NCBI RefSeq assembly: GCF_000236565.1
Contig: NZ_AHAM01000035.1
Location: forward strand, 1-63,562
From: Mesorhizobium alhagi CCNWXJ12-2
GTDB taxonomy: Bacteria; Pseudomonadota; Alphaproteobacteria; Rhizobiales; Rhizobiaceae
Direction of reading: 5' to 3'
Length of the DNA: 63,562 bases
Shown: positions 9,580 through 19,376 of the stretch, in pieces
Position numbering within the stretch: position 1 is the stretch's first letter
Layout: every line of letters starts with the position of its first letter
Position numbers and translations under genes: made by a program
The notes under the pieces: generated by a model
The model's input: the letters and a program-made list of their open reading frames with translations, nothing else
What the model was told of the DNA's origin: nothing
Databases searched by the model: none

Positions 9580-10894
9580 ATTGTCGCTTCTGTTTGCCGG
9601 TGCGCTGATGGGCGCATCCGCCATGAGCCTCGTCTATGGCGCGCCCGGGTCGACAGCCAATGCGGCGGGCTCCGACACATATCGCCAGCTGGCGATTTTC
9701 GGCGACATTTTCGAGCGTGTGCGGGCGCAGTATGTGACCCCGCCCGAGGAGAAGTCGCTGGTGGAGAACGCCATCAACGGCATGCTGACCTCGCTCGATC
9801 CGCATTCCTCATATCTCAATCCGGATGCCGCCAAGGACATGCGGGTCCAGACCAAGGGTGAGTTCGGTGGCCTCGGCATCGAGGTCACCATGGAAAACGA
9901 TCTGGTCAAGGTCATCACGCCGATCGACGACACACCGGCCGCCAAGGCCGGCGTGCGCGCCGGTGACTTCATCGCCAAGATCGACGGCGAGGAAGTGCGT
10001 GGGCTGACGCTGGGCGACGCCGTCGAAAAGATGCGCGGGCTGGTCAACACGCCGATCAAGCTGACCATCCTTCGCGAAGGCTCCGACAAGCCGATCGACA
10101 TCACCATCGTGCGCGACATCATCAAGGTGAAGGCGGTGAAGTTCCGCGTCGAGAACGATGTCGGCTACATGAAGATCACCTCGTTCACCGAGAAGACCTT
10201 CGACGATCTGGAAGCCGCAATCAATTCGATCGAGAGCCAGGTGCCTGGCGACAAGCTCAAGGGCTACGTGCTTGATCTGCGCCTGAACCCGGGCGGTCTG
10301 CTCGACCAGGCGGTCAGCGTCTCCGACAGCTTCCTCGATCGCGGCGAGATCGTCTCCACCCGCGGACGCGACCCGAAGGACATCACCCGCTTCGATTCTC
10401 GCCCCGGCGACATGATCGACGGCAAGCCGCTGATCGTGCTGGTCAACGGCGGCTCGGCCAGCGCCTCGGAAATCGTTGCCGGCGCGTTGCAGGATCACCG
10501 CCGCGCGACGGTGGTGGGCACGACCTCGTTCGGCAAGGGTTCGGTCCAGACGATCATCCCTCTCGCCGAGAACGGCGCGCTGCGCCTGACGACTGCGCTC
10601 TACTACACGCCGGCCGGCAAATCGATCCAGGGCAAGGGCATCGCGCCCGACATCAAGGTCGAGCAGCCGCTGCCGGAAGAGTTGAAGGATCGCGACGTCT
10701 CTCGTGGCGAGTCGGACCTGAGAGGTCACATCAAGGGCGTCGAGGAAGGCGAGGATGGTTCGGGTTCGGCAGCCTATGTGCCGCCGGAAGCCAAGGACGA
10801 CGTCCAGCTCCAGTATGCGCTTGAGCTGCTGCGCGGCCAGAAGACGGATCCGGCGTTTCCGCCCAATCCGGAAAAGGCCGTGATGAATCAGTAA
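9569..10894 (+). CDS. ctpA: Carboxy-terminal processing protease (S41 family, PDZ)
   Basis: A periplasmic S41 serine protease of 441 residues. It has a signal sequence (LSLLFAGALMGASAMSLVYGA), an N-terminal helical region, a PDZ domain (about 95-175, GGLGIEVTMENDLVKV) and the catalytic core with the serine in NGGSASASEIVAGAL and the lysine in FGKGSVQT. Such proteases trim C-termini of periplasmic proteins, often murein-active ones. Start ATG 9569 has a GGAAGGACAGGA ribosome-binding region and overlaps the upstream EnvC-like gene, so the two are translationally linked. The longer upstream frame from 9467 is only the overlap with that gene. Confidence 0.95.
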   Translation: MVRKLSLLFAGALMGASAMSLVYGAPGSTANAAGSDTYRQLAIFGDIFERVRAQYVTPPEEKSLVENAINGMLTSLDPHSSYLNPDAAKDMRVQTKGEFGGLGIEVTMENDLVKVITPIDDTPAAKAGVRAGDFIAKIDGEEVRGLTLGDAVEKMRGLVNTPIKLTILREGSDKPIDITIVRDIIKVKAVKFRVENDVGYMKITSFTEKTFDDLEAAINSIESQVPGDKLKGYVLDLRLNPGGLLDQAVSVSDSFLDRGEIVSTRGRDPKDITRFDSRPGDMIDGKPLIVLVNGGSASASEIVAGALQDHRRATVVGTTSFGKGSVQTIIPLAENGALRLTTALYYTPAGKSIQGKGIAPDIKVEQPLPEELKDRDVSRGESDLRGHIKGVEEGEDGSGSAAYVPPEAKDDVQLQYALELLRGQKTDPAFPPNPEKAVMNQ

Positions 10895-11056
10895 GATTGG
10901 CTGCTGCTCTTCGGTCGGTCGGTGTGGCGCGGGTTCCGTGCTTCCGTCGGCAGGATAGGTCGGCGGTAACTTCGAGTTCACTTGTGCAATGTTGCTGCCG
11001 GGACCGTCAGGTTCCGGCAGTTTGATTCAGGGACTGTTCCGCCGGGGGGATTTGGC

Positions 11057-12220
11057 GTGACGCAAGCAGACAAGGATATTGAACGCCCGCTGGGGCAGGC
11101 AGTTCGGCCGGCACGCAGACCGTGGCCGCGTTTCCGCGCCGGGCGGGTCGTTGCGGTTGCGGCCGCGCTCTGCGTCGTCGCCTTTTCCGGCGCCATCGCG
11201 CTGCGCGAAAGGCCGTTCCGCAATCCGGCGGCGATCGTGGTTTCCACCCCGCAGGTGGAAGCGCCGGCGCAAGCGAACGCGCCCGAGATGGCCGCCGCGC
11301 CGGTCGAACCGGCTGCCGTTCCCGACGGTCCCTCCATCATCAACGTCAATCCGCCCGACGGCTCCGGCAAGGGCGTCGTGATTATCCGCGATCCATCGGA
11401 GCTCGGCCAGAATTTGCGGGTCGCCCATCTTCCCGACAAGGCGCTGATCGAACAGAGCGAGACCGGTCCGCTCCCGGTGCGCGGCGATGACGGCAGGCGT
11501 CCCGTCGACGTTTACGCCCGTCCCTGGTCGGGCGCGCGCGGCGCGCGCGTTGCGATCGTGATAGGCGGCCTCGGCCTGTCCCAGACCGGCACCCAGGAAG
11601 CGATCGGCAAACTGCCCGGAGAGATCACGCTGGCCTTTGCACCTCAGGGCAACAGCATCGGCCGCTGGATGCAGGAGGCGCGCCGCACCGGTCACGAGAT
11701 CATCATGCAGGTGCCGCTCGAGCCGTTCGACTTTCCCAATGTCAGTCCGGGCCGTAATACGCTGACGGTGGACGCCTCGGCTGAGGAAAATCTGGAGCAC
11801 CTGCACTGGGCGCTGTCGCGCACCACCAACTATACTGGCGTGATGAACTATATGGGCGCGCGCTTTTCCGCGAACGCCACGGCCATGGGCCCGTTCTTCG
11901 CCGAACTCGGCAAACGCGGTCTTCTCTATCTCGACGACGGTTCGACGGCCCGCAGCGTGGCGCCCGAACTCGCCCTCAAGAACCGCGTCCCCTTCGCGGT
12001 CGGCGACACAGCCATCGACGGGGTCCGCAATCGCGGCGAGATCCTGAAGAAGCTCGATGAGCTCGAACGCACAGCGCGCGCCAAGGGTTACGCCATCGGC
12101 ACCGGCTCGGCCTTCGACGTTACGGTCGATGCGGTCGCATCCTGGGCGCAGGAGGCGAGGAAGCGGGGCATCGAGATCGTACCTATTTCAGCCCTGACGA
12201 CAGATCCCGAAAGAGGTTAG
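11057..12220 (+). CDS. Divergent polysaccharide deacetylase family protein
   Basis: A 387-residue protein from GTG 11057. It has a basic N-terminus, one membrane segment (VVAVAAALCVVAFSGAIAL, about 33-51), a Pro/Ala-rich spacer, and from about residue 160 a domain of the divergent polysaccharide deacetylase family. Typical pieces are RVAIVIGGLGLSQTGTQEAI, LPGEITLAFAPQGNSIGRWMQEARRTGHEIIMQVPLEPFDFPN and TGVMNYMGARF. The family is related to NodB-type deacetylases but has altered metal-site residues, and its substrate is not established. It follows the EnvC-like and CtpA genes, so an envelope or peptidoglycan-linked role is likely. It ends 3 bp before rppH. Confidence 0.88.
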   Translation: MTQADKDIERPLGQAVRPARRPWPRFRAGRVVAVAAALCVVAFSGAIALRERPFRNPAAIVVSTPQVEAPAQANAPEMAAAPVEPAAVPDGPSIINVNPPDGSGKGVVIIRDPSELGQNLRVAHLPDKALIEQSETGPLPVRGDDGRRPVDVYARPWSGARGARVAIVIGGLGLSQTGTQEAIGKLPGEITLAFAPQGNSIGRWMQEARRTGHEIIMQVPLEPFDFPNVSPGRNTLTVDASAEENLEHLHWALSRTTNYTGVMNYMGARFSANATAMGPFFAELGKRGLLYLDDGSTARSVAPELALKNRVPFAVGDTAIDGVRNRGEILKKLDELERTARAKGYAIGTGSAFDVTVDAVASWAQEARKRGIEIVPISALTTDPERG

Positions 12221-12223
12221 AGC

Positions 12224-12745
12224 ATGCCGAAGAAGCGCAATGTCAGGGCCGAGGACCTGCCCTATAGGCCGTGCGTCGGGGCGATGGTGCTGAATACCGA
12301 GGGCCGGGTCTGGGTCGGGCATCGCCTTGCCGAACCCGACGGTGAAATGGCGACTTCGCATCAGCTCTGGCAAATGCCTCAGGGCGGCATCGATCCAGGC
12401 GAGGAGCCGCTGGAGGCGGCGCGCCGCGAGATCTTCGAGGAAACCGGCATGGAAAGCCTGAAGCTGCTTGCCGAGACGCCGGAATGGATCAACTACGACC
12501 TGCCGCCCGAACTTGTCGGCATCGTCTGGAAGGGAAAATACCGCGGCCAGACGCAAAAATGGTTCGCTTTTCGCTTCCATGGCGACGAGAGGGAGATCCG
12601 TATCAACCCACCGCCCGGCGGCCATTCGCCCGAATTCGACCACTGGGACTGGAAGAGGATGGACGAACTGACCGGCCTGATCGTGCCGTTCAAGCGCAAG
12701 GTCTATGAACAAGTGATCGGGACCTTCCGGCATCTGGTGGGCTGA
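12224..12745 (+). CDS. rppH: RNA pyrophosphohydrolase (Nudix)
   Basis: RppH removes pyrophosphate from the 5' triphosphate of mRNAs, opening them to RNase E decay. The 173-residue protein carries the full Nudix box ([23 protein letters not shown] with REIFEETG at its heart) and the family's [23 protein letters not shown] start and [12 protein letters not shown] segment. Its length is typical of alphaproteobacterial RppH/IalA. In Bartonella this family was called invasion-associated locus A; the enzymatic role is the safer reading. Confidence 0.95.
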   Translation: MPKKRNVRAEDLPYRPCVGAMVLNTEGRVWVGHRLAEPDGEMATSHQLWQMPQGGIDPGEEPLEAARREIFEETGMESLKLLAETPEWINYDLPPELVGIVWKGKYRGQTQKWFAFRFHGDEREIRINPPPGGHSPEFDHWDWKRMDELTGLIVPFKRKVYEQVIGTFRHLVG

Positions 12746-12904
12746 GAGAAAAATCTACGCAAAGAAAGCTTGTGGAATCCCGAATTTTAGATGAGTCTTA
12801 TCGTTGTGTAGCCGATGAGCGACGAAGTTTTGCATTGTTCAGCAGTTCTGCCGCGAGATATTGCGTTGAATCATCGAGCGCATTATTGATGCTGCGAAAA
12901 CTGC

Positions 12905-14038
12905 ATGAAGCGGGCGCTCCACGTGCAAGACTCATCCGAACCGCAGGACCTGAACCAGGCCGGCGCGATCCTCTCCATCGACCTCGGCGCGATACGGGAA
13001 AATTATCGTATGCTCCGGAGCCGGCTGACGCGCGGCCGATGCGCTGCCGTGGTCAAGGCGAACGGCTACGGGCTGGGGGCTACGCGGGTTGCGAAAGCCT
13101 TGATGGAGGATGGCTGCGACAATTTCTTCGTCGCCCATGTCGCGGAGGGAATTGAGCTCCAGCGCGCGATCGGGCGGGATGTCGACATCTACGTACTCAA
13201 CGGAATCCCTCCCGGCGCTGAAGAGCAATGCGCGGCGGCCGGGCTGATTCCTGTCCTCAACAGCACTGAGCAGCTCGATGCCTGGCGCGCCGCCGCCCAC
13301 CTTCTCGGTAACGCGCTGCCTGCCGCTCTCCAAATCGACAGCGGCATGTCTAGGCTCGGTCTTGCGCCCTCTGAAGTCGATGCGATCGCCGCTGATCCGG
13401 TGGTGCTGGACGGGATCGATCTGAAGCTCGTCATGAGCCATCTCGCCTGCGCCGACGAGCCCGACAGCCCGGCGAATAGCCTGCAGCTCCGCAATTTCGA
13501 AACGTTGTGCGCGAAGCTGCCGCCCGCGCCTGCGTCGCTCGCCAATTCCTCCGGCATATTCCTCGGCGACGGCTTTCATTTCGACCTCGCCCGGCCGGGC
13601 GCGGCGCTCTACGGCGTCAATCCTATGCCCGGCAAGCCGAACCCGATGCGGCAGGTCGTCGGCCTCGCGGCCAAGGTGATCCAGACGCGGACGCTGGAGG
13701 CGGGCGCCGGCGTCGGCTACGGCCATTCCTATCGCGCCGCCGGCGGCTTGAGCGTCGCCACGATCTCGCTCGGCTATGCCGATGGCTGGCCGAGGCATGC
13801 GGCATCGCGCGCCTTTCATGACGGCGTGCCTTTGCCTTTTGCCGGCCGCGTGTCGATGGACAGCATCGTTCTCGATATATCGGCACTACCGCCGGGCACG
13901 CTCAGCGCAGGCGATACGGTCGAACTGATCGGCACGCATCAGGCCGTGGACGACGTCGCCGCGCAGGCAGGCACGATCGGCTACGAAATCCTGACCGGCC
14001 TCGGCAGCCGGTTTCATCGCATCTACAGGGACGAATAG
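12905..14038 (+). CDS. alr: Alanine racemase (catabolic DadX type)
   Basis: A PLP enzyme that interconverts L- and D-alanine. The 377-residue protein has the PLP lysine in AVVKANGYGLG (about residue 52), LVMSHLACADEP and ANSSGIF in the barrel, and the catalytic tyrosine region GVGYGHSYRA in the C-terminal beta domain, ending with GYEILTGLGSRFHRIY. It is followed 42 bp later by a D-amino-acid dehydrogenase, the dadX-dadA arrangement used for alanine catabolism. It could equally supply D-alanine for peptidoglycan, and no second alr is visible to settle this. The upstream 159 bp are AT-rich compared with neighbours and probably hold the promoter. Confidence 0.93.
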   Translation: MKRALHVQDSSEPQDLNQAGAILSIDLGAIRENYRMLRSRLTRGRCAAVVKANGYGLGATRVAKALMEDGCDNFFVAHVAEGIELQRAIGRDVDIYVLNGIPPGAEEQCAAAGLIPVLNSTEQLDAWRAAAHLLGNALPAALQIDSGMSRLGLAPSEVDAIAADPVVLDGIDLKLVMSHLACADEPDSPANSLQLRNFETLCAKLPPAPASLANSSGIFLGDGFHFDLARPGAALYGVNPMPGKPNPMRQVVGLAAKVIQTRTLEAGAGVGYGHSYRAAGGLSVATISLGYADGWPRHAASRAFHDGVPLPFAGRVSMDSIVLDISALPPGTLSAGDTVELIGTHQAVDDVAAQAGTIGYEILTGLGSRFHRIYRDE

Positions 14039-14080
14039 GCGGGCGCTGAGGCCGTTGGGGTCAAAAGGGGTTTTGGACAG

Positions 14081-15334
14081 GTGAAGGTTCTGGTTCTGGG
14101 CAGCGGGGTGATCGGCGTCACCACCGCTTACTATCTCGCGCAGGCGGGGCACGAGGTCGAGGTCGTCGACCGCCAGAGCGGGCCGGCGCTCGAGACGAGC
14201 TTCGCCAACGCCGGTGAGGTTTCGCCGGGCTATTCCTCGCCCTGGGCCGGGCCGGGCATTCCGCTGAAGGCGATCAAATGGCTGCTGATGCGGCACGGCC
14301 CGCTGGTGGTGCGGCCGAAATTCGACCCGGCCATGTGGGCGTGGCTTCTGAAGATGCTGCGCAACTGCACCTCCACGCGATATGCGGTCAACAAGGCTCG
14401 CATGGTGCCGATCGCGGAATACAGCCGCGACAGCCTGCGCGCGCTGCGCCAGGAGACCGGCATCGCCTATGACGAACGCAGCCGCGGCACGCTGCAGCTG
14501 TTCCGCACCCAGACGCAGGTCGACGGCACCGGCGGCGACATCGAGGTGCTGAAACAGTTCGGCGTGCCGTTCGAAGTGCTGGACCCGGCCGGCTGCATTG
14601 CCGCCGAACCGGCGCTCGCGGCGGTACGCGACAAGATCAGCGGCGGCCTCAGGCTGCCCGGCGACGAGACCGGCGACTGCCAGATGTTCACCGAACGGCT
14701 GGCCGCGCTCTGCGCGGGGCTTGGCGTAAAATTCCGCTTCGGAACGGCCATCGAAAAGATACTGGCCTCCGGCAACGCCGTGACCGGCGTGGCGACCAGC
14801 ACAGGTTTGCTGACAGCGGACGCCTATGTCATGGCGCTTGGCAGCTATTCGCCGTTGATCCTCAAGCCGCTCGGCCTTTCCGTTCCGGTTTATCCGGTCA
14901 AGGGCTATTCGATCACCGTTCCGATCACCGATCCGGAGGGTGCGCCGGTCTCGACCGTCATGGACGAGAGCTACAAGGTCGCGATCACCCGGCTCGGCGA
15001 CCGTATCCGCGCCGGCGGCACCGCCGAGATTTCGGGCTACGATCTCAGGCTGCAGGACGCGCGCCGCGACACGCTGGAGCATTCGGTCGGCGAACTTTTT
15101 CCGCACGGCGGTTCGCTGAAGGATGCGACTTTCTGGTGCGGCTTGCGGCCGATGACGCCCGATGGCCCGCCCATTATCGGCGAAAGCGGCGTCGGCGGGC
15201 TGTTCCTCAACACCGGCCATGGCACGCTCGGCTGGACCATGGCTTGCGGTTCGGGCCGCGTGCTCGCCGATATTGTCTCCGGCCGACGACCGGAGATCGA
15301 CGTCACCGCGCTTGGCGTGAGCCGCTACGGGTAA
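14081..15334 (+). CDS. dadA: D-amino acid dehydrogenase small subunit
   Basis: An FAD-dependent dehydrogenase that oxidises D-alanine and other D-amino acids to keto acids and ammonia and passes electrons to the respiratory chain. The 417-residue protein opens at GTG with the dinucleotide-binding [18 protein letters not shown], continues with [19 protein letters not shown] (the DadA-specific N-terminal segment), and ends with [16 protein letters not shown] and [16 protein letters not shown], which bind the flavin. Length matches DadA. With the racemase upstream it completes an L-Ala to D-Ala to pyruvate route. Confidence 0.95.
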   Translation: MKVLVLGSGVIGVTTAYYLAQAGHEVEVVDRQSGPALETSFANAGEVSPGYSSPWAGPGIPLKAIKWLLMRHGPLVVRPKFDPAMWAWLLKMLRNCTSTRYAVNKARMVPIAEYSRDSLRALRQETGIAYDERSRGTLQLFRTQTQVDGTGGDIEVLKQFGVPFEVLDPAGCIAAEPALAAVRDKISGGLRLPGDETGDCQMFTERLAALCAGLGVKFRFGTAIEKILASGNAVTGVATSTGLLTADAYVMALGSYSPLILKPLGLSVPVYPVKGYSITVPITDPEGAPVSTVMDESYKVAITRLGDRIRAGGTAEISGYDLRLQDARRDTLEHSVGELFPHGGSLKDATFWCGLRPMTPDGPPIIGESGVGGLFLNTGHGTLGWTMACGSGRVLADIVSGRRPEIDVTALGVSRYG

Positions 15335-15573
15335 GGGGGAGAACTCTTCCCCTGGAGCCTGCGCCGGCACTCTGCCGACCGGCTAAGCAAACTTCTGCCC
15401 ATATTTTAGGCTCTTGCGTGGTGACATGATCAAATTTGCGCCGCAGGCCGCTGCCGCCTGCTTCCCAACCCATCGAAATCCTTAACGAAGGATAAATTAG
15501 CCAGGCGGCCAAGCTGAAGCTGGCACGCCGTTTCCTTCTAAATGCTGAGCATACAAAACAGGGGGATCCGGTC

Positions 15574-16170
15574 CTGATCAGGATTTTTGCGGCAATTTTT
15601 GCCCTGATGGCGGGAGCGCTGGAAATGCAGGCCCAGCCGATGGAAATTGGCGACCCGGTCATGTCGCCGATCGGCCATTTCGAATTCTGCAAGAAATGGC
15701 GCGACGAATGCGCCAGGATCGCGGAGCCGTCCGGACCCGAGGCGCTCAGCGAAGCCGCATGGGCGGCGGTCAGGCAGATCAACGACCGCATCAACTCCGA
15801 GATCATTCCGAAGACGGACCTGGAACTCTTCGGCAAGGACGAGCTGTGGACCTTTCCCGAAATTGCCGGCGATTGCGAGGATTACGCACTGCTCAAGCGC
15901 CGTATCCTGATTGAGGAACAGGGCTTTTCGCCTTCAAACGTTCTTCTGACGGTAGTGAAAAGAAGGAACGGCGAAGGCCACGCCATCCTGACGCTGCGAA
16001 CCACGGAAGGAGATTTCGTGCTCGACAATCTTCATCCGGCGGTTCGGCCCTGGGATGCCGCGAAGGGTTACAAATTCATCAAGCGCCAGTCCTCCGAAAA
16101 CGCGGCCGCATGGGTGTCGATCGGCGTTCCCGGCCCCGCGCCGGTTCTGTCGGCGGGCAGCAAGCCGTAA
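15574..16170 (+). CDS. Transglutaminase-like cysteine peptidase (BTLCP family), start uncertain
   Basis: A member of the bacterial transglutaminase-like cysteine protease family. The catalytic triad is visible as Cys in [15 protein letters not shown], His in [11 protein letters not shown] and Asp in [12 protein letters not shown]. The first ATG (15607) would give 187 residues. The frame stays open upstream and encodes a signal-peptide-like [21 protein letters not shown], which begins at a CTG codon (15574) placed 8 nt after GGGGG. Family members are normally exported, so I extend the gene to 15574, with ATG 15607 as the conservative alternative. In other bacteria BTLCPs cleave periplasmic domains of c-di-GMP-linked systems (LapG). 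No LapD partner is visible here. Confidence 0.8.
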   Translation: MIRIFAAIFALMAGALEMQAQPMEIGDPVMSPIGHFEFCKKWRDECARIAEPSGPEALSEAAWAAVRQINDRINSEIIPKTDLELFGKDELWTFPEIAGDCEDYALLKRRILIEEQGFSPSNVLLTVVKRRNGEGHAILTLRTTEGDFVLDNLHPAVRPWDAAKGYKFIKRQSSENAAAWVSIGVPGPAPVLSAGSKP

Positions 16171-16273
16171 GGAGCGGGCGAGGCTTTCCGCACCGAAATC
16201 TTTTCGCGCTCCGATTGTAATTTTCGCGAAATGGTGGCCTCATCAGTTCCTTGGTAGCTGGAGGGCATTCACC

Positions 16274-16990
16274 ATGTCTAAACGTCTCTGCGCCGAATTC
16301 CTCGGCACTTTCTGGCTTGTGTTCGGCGGTTGCGGCAGCGCCGTTCTCGCCGCTGCGTTTCCCGATGTCGGTATCGGGCTGCTTGGTGTTTCGCTGGCCT
16401 TCGGCCTGACGGTTCTGACGATGGTCTACGCGGTCGGCGGCATCTCCGGCGGCCATTTCAACCCGGCCGTCTCGGTCGGCCTGCTCGTCGCCGGGCGGTT
16501 TCCGGCAAAAGATCTCATTCCCTATGTTGCCGCCCAGATCGTCGGCGCGGTCGTGGGCGCGGTGGTTCTCTATCTCATCGCCAGCGGCAAGGCGGATTTC
16601 TCGCTGGCGGGCGGCTTCGCCTCCAACGGCTATGGCGAGCATTCGCCCGGCGGCTATTCGATGGGCGCAGCACTCCTGGCTGAAATCGTGCTGACTTTCA
16701 TGTTCCTGATAATCATCCTGCGCGTCACGTCCGGCGACGTGCCGGCGGGTTTCGCGCCGATCGCCATCGGCCTGACGCTGACGCTGATCCATCTGATCTC
16801 GATACCTGTGACCAATACTTCGGTAAACCCGGCCCGCTCGACCGGACCGGCTTTGCTGGTCGGCGGCTGGGCGATCCAGCAGCTCTGGTTGTTCTGGGTC
16901 GCGCCGCTCCTCGGCGCCGCGCTGGCTGGGTTTGCCAACAATGCCCTGTTCGAGAAGCGGCCGGGCGTCGTCGTCGGCACGCCGGCTTGA
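16274..16990 (+). CDS. aqpZ: Aquaporin Z
   Basis: A 238-residue water channel of the inner membrane with six transmembrane helices and the two pore half-helices carrying NPA boxes, GGHFNPAVS and [10 protein letters not shown]. The arginine following the second NPA (selectivity filter) is present and the extra-helix spacing is short, as in water-specific AqpZ rather than glycerol facilitators. ATG 16274 begins [19 protein letters not shown], the classic AqpZ start. It is a single gene followed by a clear hairpin terminator. Confidence 0.95.
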   Translation: MSKRLCAEFLGTFWLVFGGCGSAVLAAAFPDVGIGLLGVSLAFGLTVLTMVYAVGGISGGHFNPAVSVGLLVAGRFPAKDLIPYVAAQIVGAVVGAVVLYLIASGKADFSLAGGFASNGYGEHSPGGYSMGAALLAEIVLTFMFLIIILRVTSGDVPAGFAPIAIGLTLTLIHLISIPVTNTSVNPARSTGPALLVGGWAIQQLWLFWVAPLLGAALAGFANNALFEKRPGVVVGTPA

Positions 16991-17008
16991 ACCAGCGGCA
17001 CAGTCGGG

Positions 17009-17034
17009 AAACGGCGCCTCCCGGGCGCCGTTTT
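17009..17034 (+). terminator. Rho-independent terminator after aqpZ
   Basis: Stem AAACGGCGCC (17009-17018) pairs with GGCGCCGTTT (17024-17033) over a 5-nt loop and ends in a T-run. It can serve aqpZ on the plus strand and, by symmetry, phbB arriving on the minus strand. Confidence 0.8.
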
Positions 17035-17055
17035 CATTCGTGTTAAAGTTGCCGA

Positions 17056-17778
17056 TCAGGCGAAATATTGCCCGCCATTGGCGGTGATCGTCGAGCCGGT
17101 GATGAAGCCGGCTTCGTCCGACGCCAGGAACACGACGCAGCGGGCGATTTCGTCCGATTCGCCGAGCCGCCCGACCGGGATCTGCGCGATGATCGATTCC
17201 CGCACTTTTTCCGGCACCGCCATCACCATGTCGGTGGCTATATAGCCGGGGCAGATCGCGTTGACGGTGATTCCCGCCCGCGCGCCCTCTTGCGCCAGCG
17301 CCTTGGTGAAGCCGAGGTCGCCTGCCTTTGCCGCCGAATAGTTCGCCTGCGCGAACTGGCCTTTCTGGCCGTTGATCGACGAGATGGTGATGACGCGGCC
17401 GAACTTGCGTTCGCGCATGCCATTCCACAGCGGATGCGTCATGTTGAACACGCCCGAAAGATTGGTGTCCACGACTTCGCGCCACTGCTGCGGCGTCATC
17501 TTGTGAAACGGTGCGTCGCGCGTAATGCCGGCATTGTTGACCAGAACCTCCACCGGCCCGAGATCCTCCTCGACCGTCTTGATGCCGGCGGCGCAGGCAT
17601 CGTAGTCGGCCACCGACCATTTGTAGGTCTTGATCCCGGTCTCGTCCGTGAATTTCCTGGCCGCCTCGTCATTGCCGGCATAGTTTGCGGCAACGTTGTA
17701 GCCGGCTTTTTTCAGGGCAATCGAGATGGCCGCGCCTATGCCGCGCGATCCGCCCGTGACGAGTGCGGTTCTGGTCAT
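17056..17778 (-). CDS. phbB: Acetoacetyl-CoA reductase
   Basis: PhbB reduces acetoacetyl-CoA to (R)-3-hydroxybutyryl-CoA with NADPH, the second step of polyhydroxybutyrate synthesis. The 240-residue short-chain dehydrogenase has the cofactor motif GGSRGIGAA at the N-terminus, NNAGITRD, the catalytic Ser-Tyr-Lys (SSINGQKGQFAQANYSAAK) and the PhbB-specific VNAICPGYIATDMV. It is the second gene of a phbA-phbB operon, separated from phbA by 129 bp that contain an inverted repeat. No PHB synthase is in the window. Confidence 0.96.
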   Translation of the reverse strand: MTRTALVTGGSRGIGAAISIALKKAGYNVAANYAGNDEAARKFTDETGIKTYKWSVADYDACAAGIKTVEEDLGPVEVLVNNAGITRDAPFHKMTPQQWREVVDTNLSGVFNMTHPLWNGMRERKFGRVITISSINGQKGQFAQANYSAAKAGDLGFTKALAQEGARAGITVNAICPGYIATDMVMAVPEKVRESIIAQIPVGRLGESDEIARCVVFLASDEAGFITGSTITANGGQYFA

Positions 17779-17803
17779 TGATGGTCCTCCTCCTGAAATC
17801 GAT

Positions 17804-17908
17804 GAGCGAATAGTGAGTAGGGAGTAGCGAATAGGGAACTGGCCGGATCGGCTGCCAACAGGCTTTCGCTCTTCTTCCCTACTCCCTATTCGCTATTCCC
17901 TATTCGCT
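17804..17908. repeat. Inverted repeat of the CTATTCGCTATTC type between phbB and phbA
   Basis: Two arms of about 34 nt face each other: GAGCGAATAG...GCGAATAGGGA at 17804-17837 and TCCCTACTCC...TATTCGCTC at 17875-17908. Each arm is itself made of short GCGAATAG/GTAGGGA repeats. The right arm reaches the phbA stop codon. It would form a strong stem in the phbAB message and so could attenuate phbB or stabilise phbA mRNA. Elements of this kind recur in Mesorhizobium intergenic DNA. Confidence 0.7.
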
Positions 17909-19095
17909 CAATTCATCGCTTCAAAACACATCGCCACGCCCATGCCGCCGCCGATGCACAGCGTCGCCAGGCCCTTCTTGGCGCCGCGGCGCTTCATCTC
18001 GAAGGCCAGCGTATTGAAGATGCGCGCGCCGGATGCGCCGATCGGATGGCCGATGGCGATGGCGCCGCCATTGACGTTCACGATCTCCGGGTCCCAGCCC
18101 ATATCCTTGTTGACGGCGCAGGCCTGCGCCGCGAAGGCCTCGTTGGCCTCGACGAGGTCGAGGTCGCCGACCGACCAGCCGGCCTTTTCCAGCGCGCGGC
18201 GCGAGGCGGGAATGGGTCCGGTGCCCATGATCTGCGGATCGACGCCGGCAGTCGCCCAGGAAACGATGCGCACCAGCGGCGTGATCCCGCGGCGCGCCGC
18301 CTCGGCTTCCGTCATCAGCACCGTCGCCGCCGCGCCATCGTTCAGCCCTGACGCGTTGGCCGCCGTCACCGTGCCTTCCTTGTCGAAGGCGGGGCGCAGC
18401 TTCTGCATGGCGTCAATCGTCGCGCCATGGCGGATATATTCGTCCTGGTCGACGATCGTGTCGCCCTTGCGGCCCTTCACCGTCACCGCGACGATCTCGT
18501 CCTTGAACTTTCCGGCCTTCTGCGCGGCCTCGGCCTTGTTCTGCGAGGCAAGCGCGAACTCGTCCTGGATCTCGCGGCTCAATTGCCACTGGCGCGCCAC
18601 GTTCTCGGCGGTGATGCCCATATGGTAGCCGTGGAATGCGTCCCACAGCCCGTCCTTGATCATTGTGTCGATCAGCTTGAAGTCGCCCATCTTCACGCCG
18701 GCGCGCATGTGCTGGCAGTGCGGCGACATCGACATCGATTCCTGGCCGCCGGCCACTATGATCCTGGCGTCGCCGGTTGCGATCTGCTGCATGCCGATAG
18801 CGATGGCGCGCAGGCCCGATCCGCACACCTGGTTCAAGCCCCAGGCCGTCGTCTCCTTCGGCAAGCCGGCGCCGATCGAAGCCTGCCGGGCCGGGTTCTG
18901 GCCCTCGCCAGCCGTCAGCACCTGGCCGAGGATGACCTCATCGACCTCCTGCCCGTCGACACCGGCGCGCGCCAGCACTTCCTTGATGACGACCGCGCCG
19001 AGTTCGTGCGCCGTGGTGTTGGCGAAGGCGCCGTTGAAGGAACCCACCGGCGTGCGGGCGGCGCTGGCGACTACGATTGTGTTGGAAGCGGACAT
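17908..19095 (-). CDS. phbA: Acetyl-CoA acetyltransferase (beta-ketothiolase)
   Basis: PhbA condenses two acetyl-CoA to acetoacetyl-CoA, the entry step of PHB synthesis, and is reversible in degradation. From the ATG at 19095 (just before [17 protein letters not shown]) it has 395 residues, the family norm. The frame continues upstream to 19167 without conserved content. All three active-site motifs are present: Cys in [10 protein letters not shown], His in [14 protein letters not shown] and Cys in [11 protein letters not shown]. It heads the phbAB operon and is divergent from phaR; the shared upstream region carries TGC-rich motifs. Confidence 0.96.
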   Translation of the reverse strand: MSASNTIVVASAARTPVGSFNGAFANTTAHELGAVVIKEVLARAGVDGQEVDEVILGQVLTAGEGQNPARQASIGAGLPKETTAWGLNQVCGSGLRAIAIGMQQIATGDARIIVAGGQESMSMSPHCQHMRAGVKMGDFKLIDTMIKDGLWDAFHGYHMGITAENVARQWQLSREIQDEFALASQNKAEAAQKAGKFKDEIVAVTVKGRKGDTIVDQDEYIRHGATIDAMQKLRPAFDKEGTVTAANASGLNDGAAATVLMTEAEAARRGITPLVRIVSWATAGVDPQIMGTGPIPASRRALEKAGWSVGDLDLVEANEAFAAQACAVNKDMGWDPEIVNVNGGAIAIGHPIGASGARIFNTLAFEMKRRGAKKGLATLCIGGGMGVAMCFEAMN

Positions 19096-19213
19096 TTTCG
19101 TCTCCGGGCTGATGCGGGAATTGGCAACGTTCAGGCTTTTTCTTGCCCTTTCCACAAGCTGAGTCAAATCGAATTGCCGACCCGCAATCTTGCGTCAGGC
19201 GGCGGACAGCCCG

Positions 19214-19280
19214 CATGCTGCGCCGTTCGCCGCAGCATGACTGCAGCATGCTTGCAGCACAAACTTTTGCACTGCACAAA
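19214..19280. promoter_or_regulatory. TGC-rich region, candidate PhaR operator in the phbA-phaR intergenic space
   Basis: The divergent promoter region holds a 9-bp-arm inverted repeat (CATGCTGCG at 19214-19222, CGCAGCATG at 19231-19239), then CTGCAGCATGCTTGCAGCAC, then TTTTGCACTGCACAAA at 19265-19280. PhaR proteins are known to bind TGC-rich sequences (CTGC-N3/4-GCAG in Rhodobacter). That these are operators, and that PhaR autoregulates here, is inference from position and composition. Confidence 0.6.
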
Positions 19281-19376
19281 GCGCTTGGATTTGTGACGCT
19301 TTTGCGCATATCCTGTTTTCGGCGCAATCGTTACCGGCTGCTTACGCAAGCTCCGGCCTTCCTGGGAGGAATGTGG

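Noticed and set aside
13886-15370. 494-codon minus-strand frame
   Set aside because: Antisense to dadA and the end of alr, with low-complexity His/Arg/Gly composition.
16079-17620. 513-codon minus-strand frame
   Set aside because: It runs through aqpZ in antisense and through phbB in the wrong frame; the real phbB frame has all active-site motifs.
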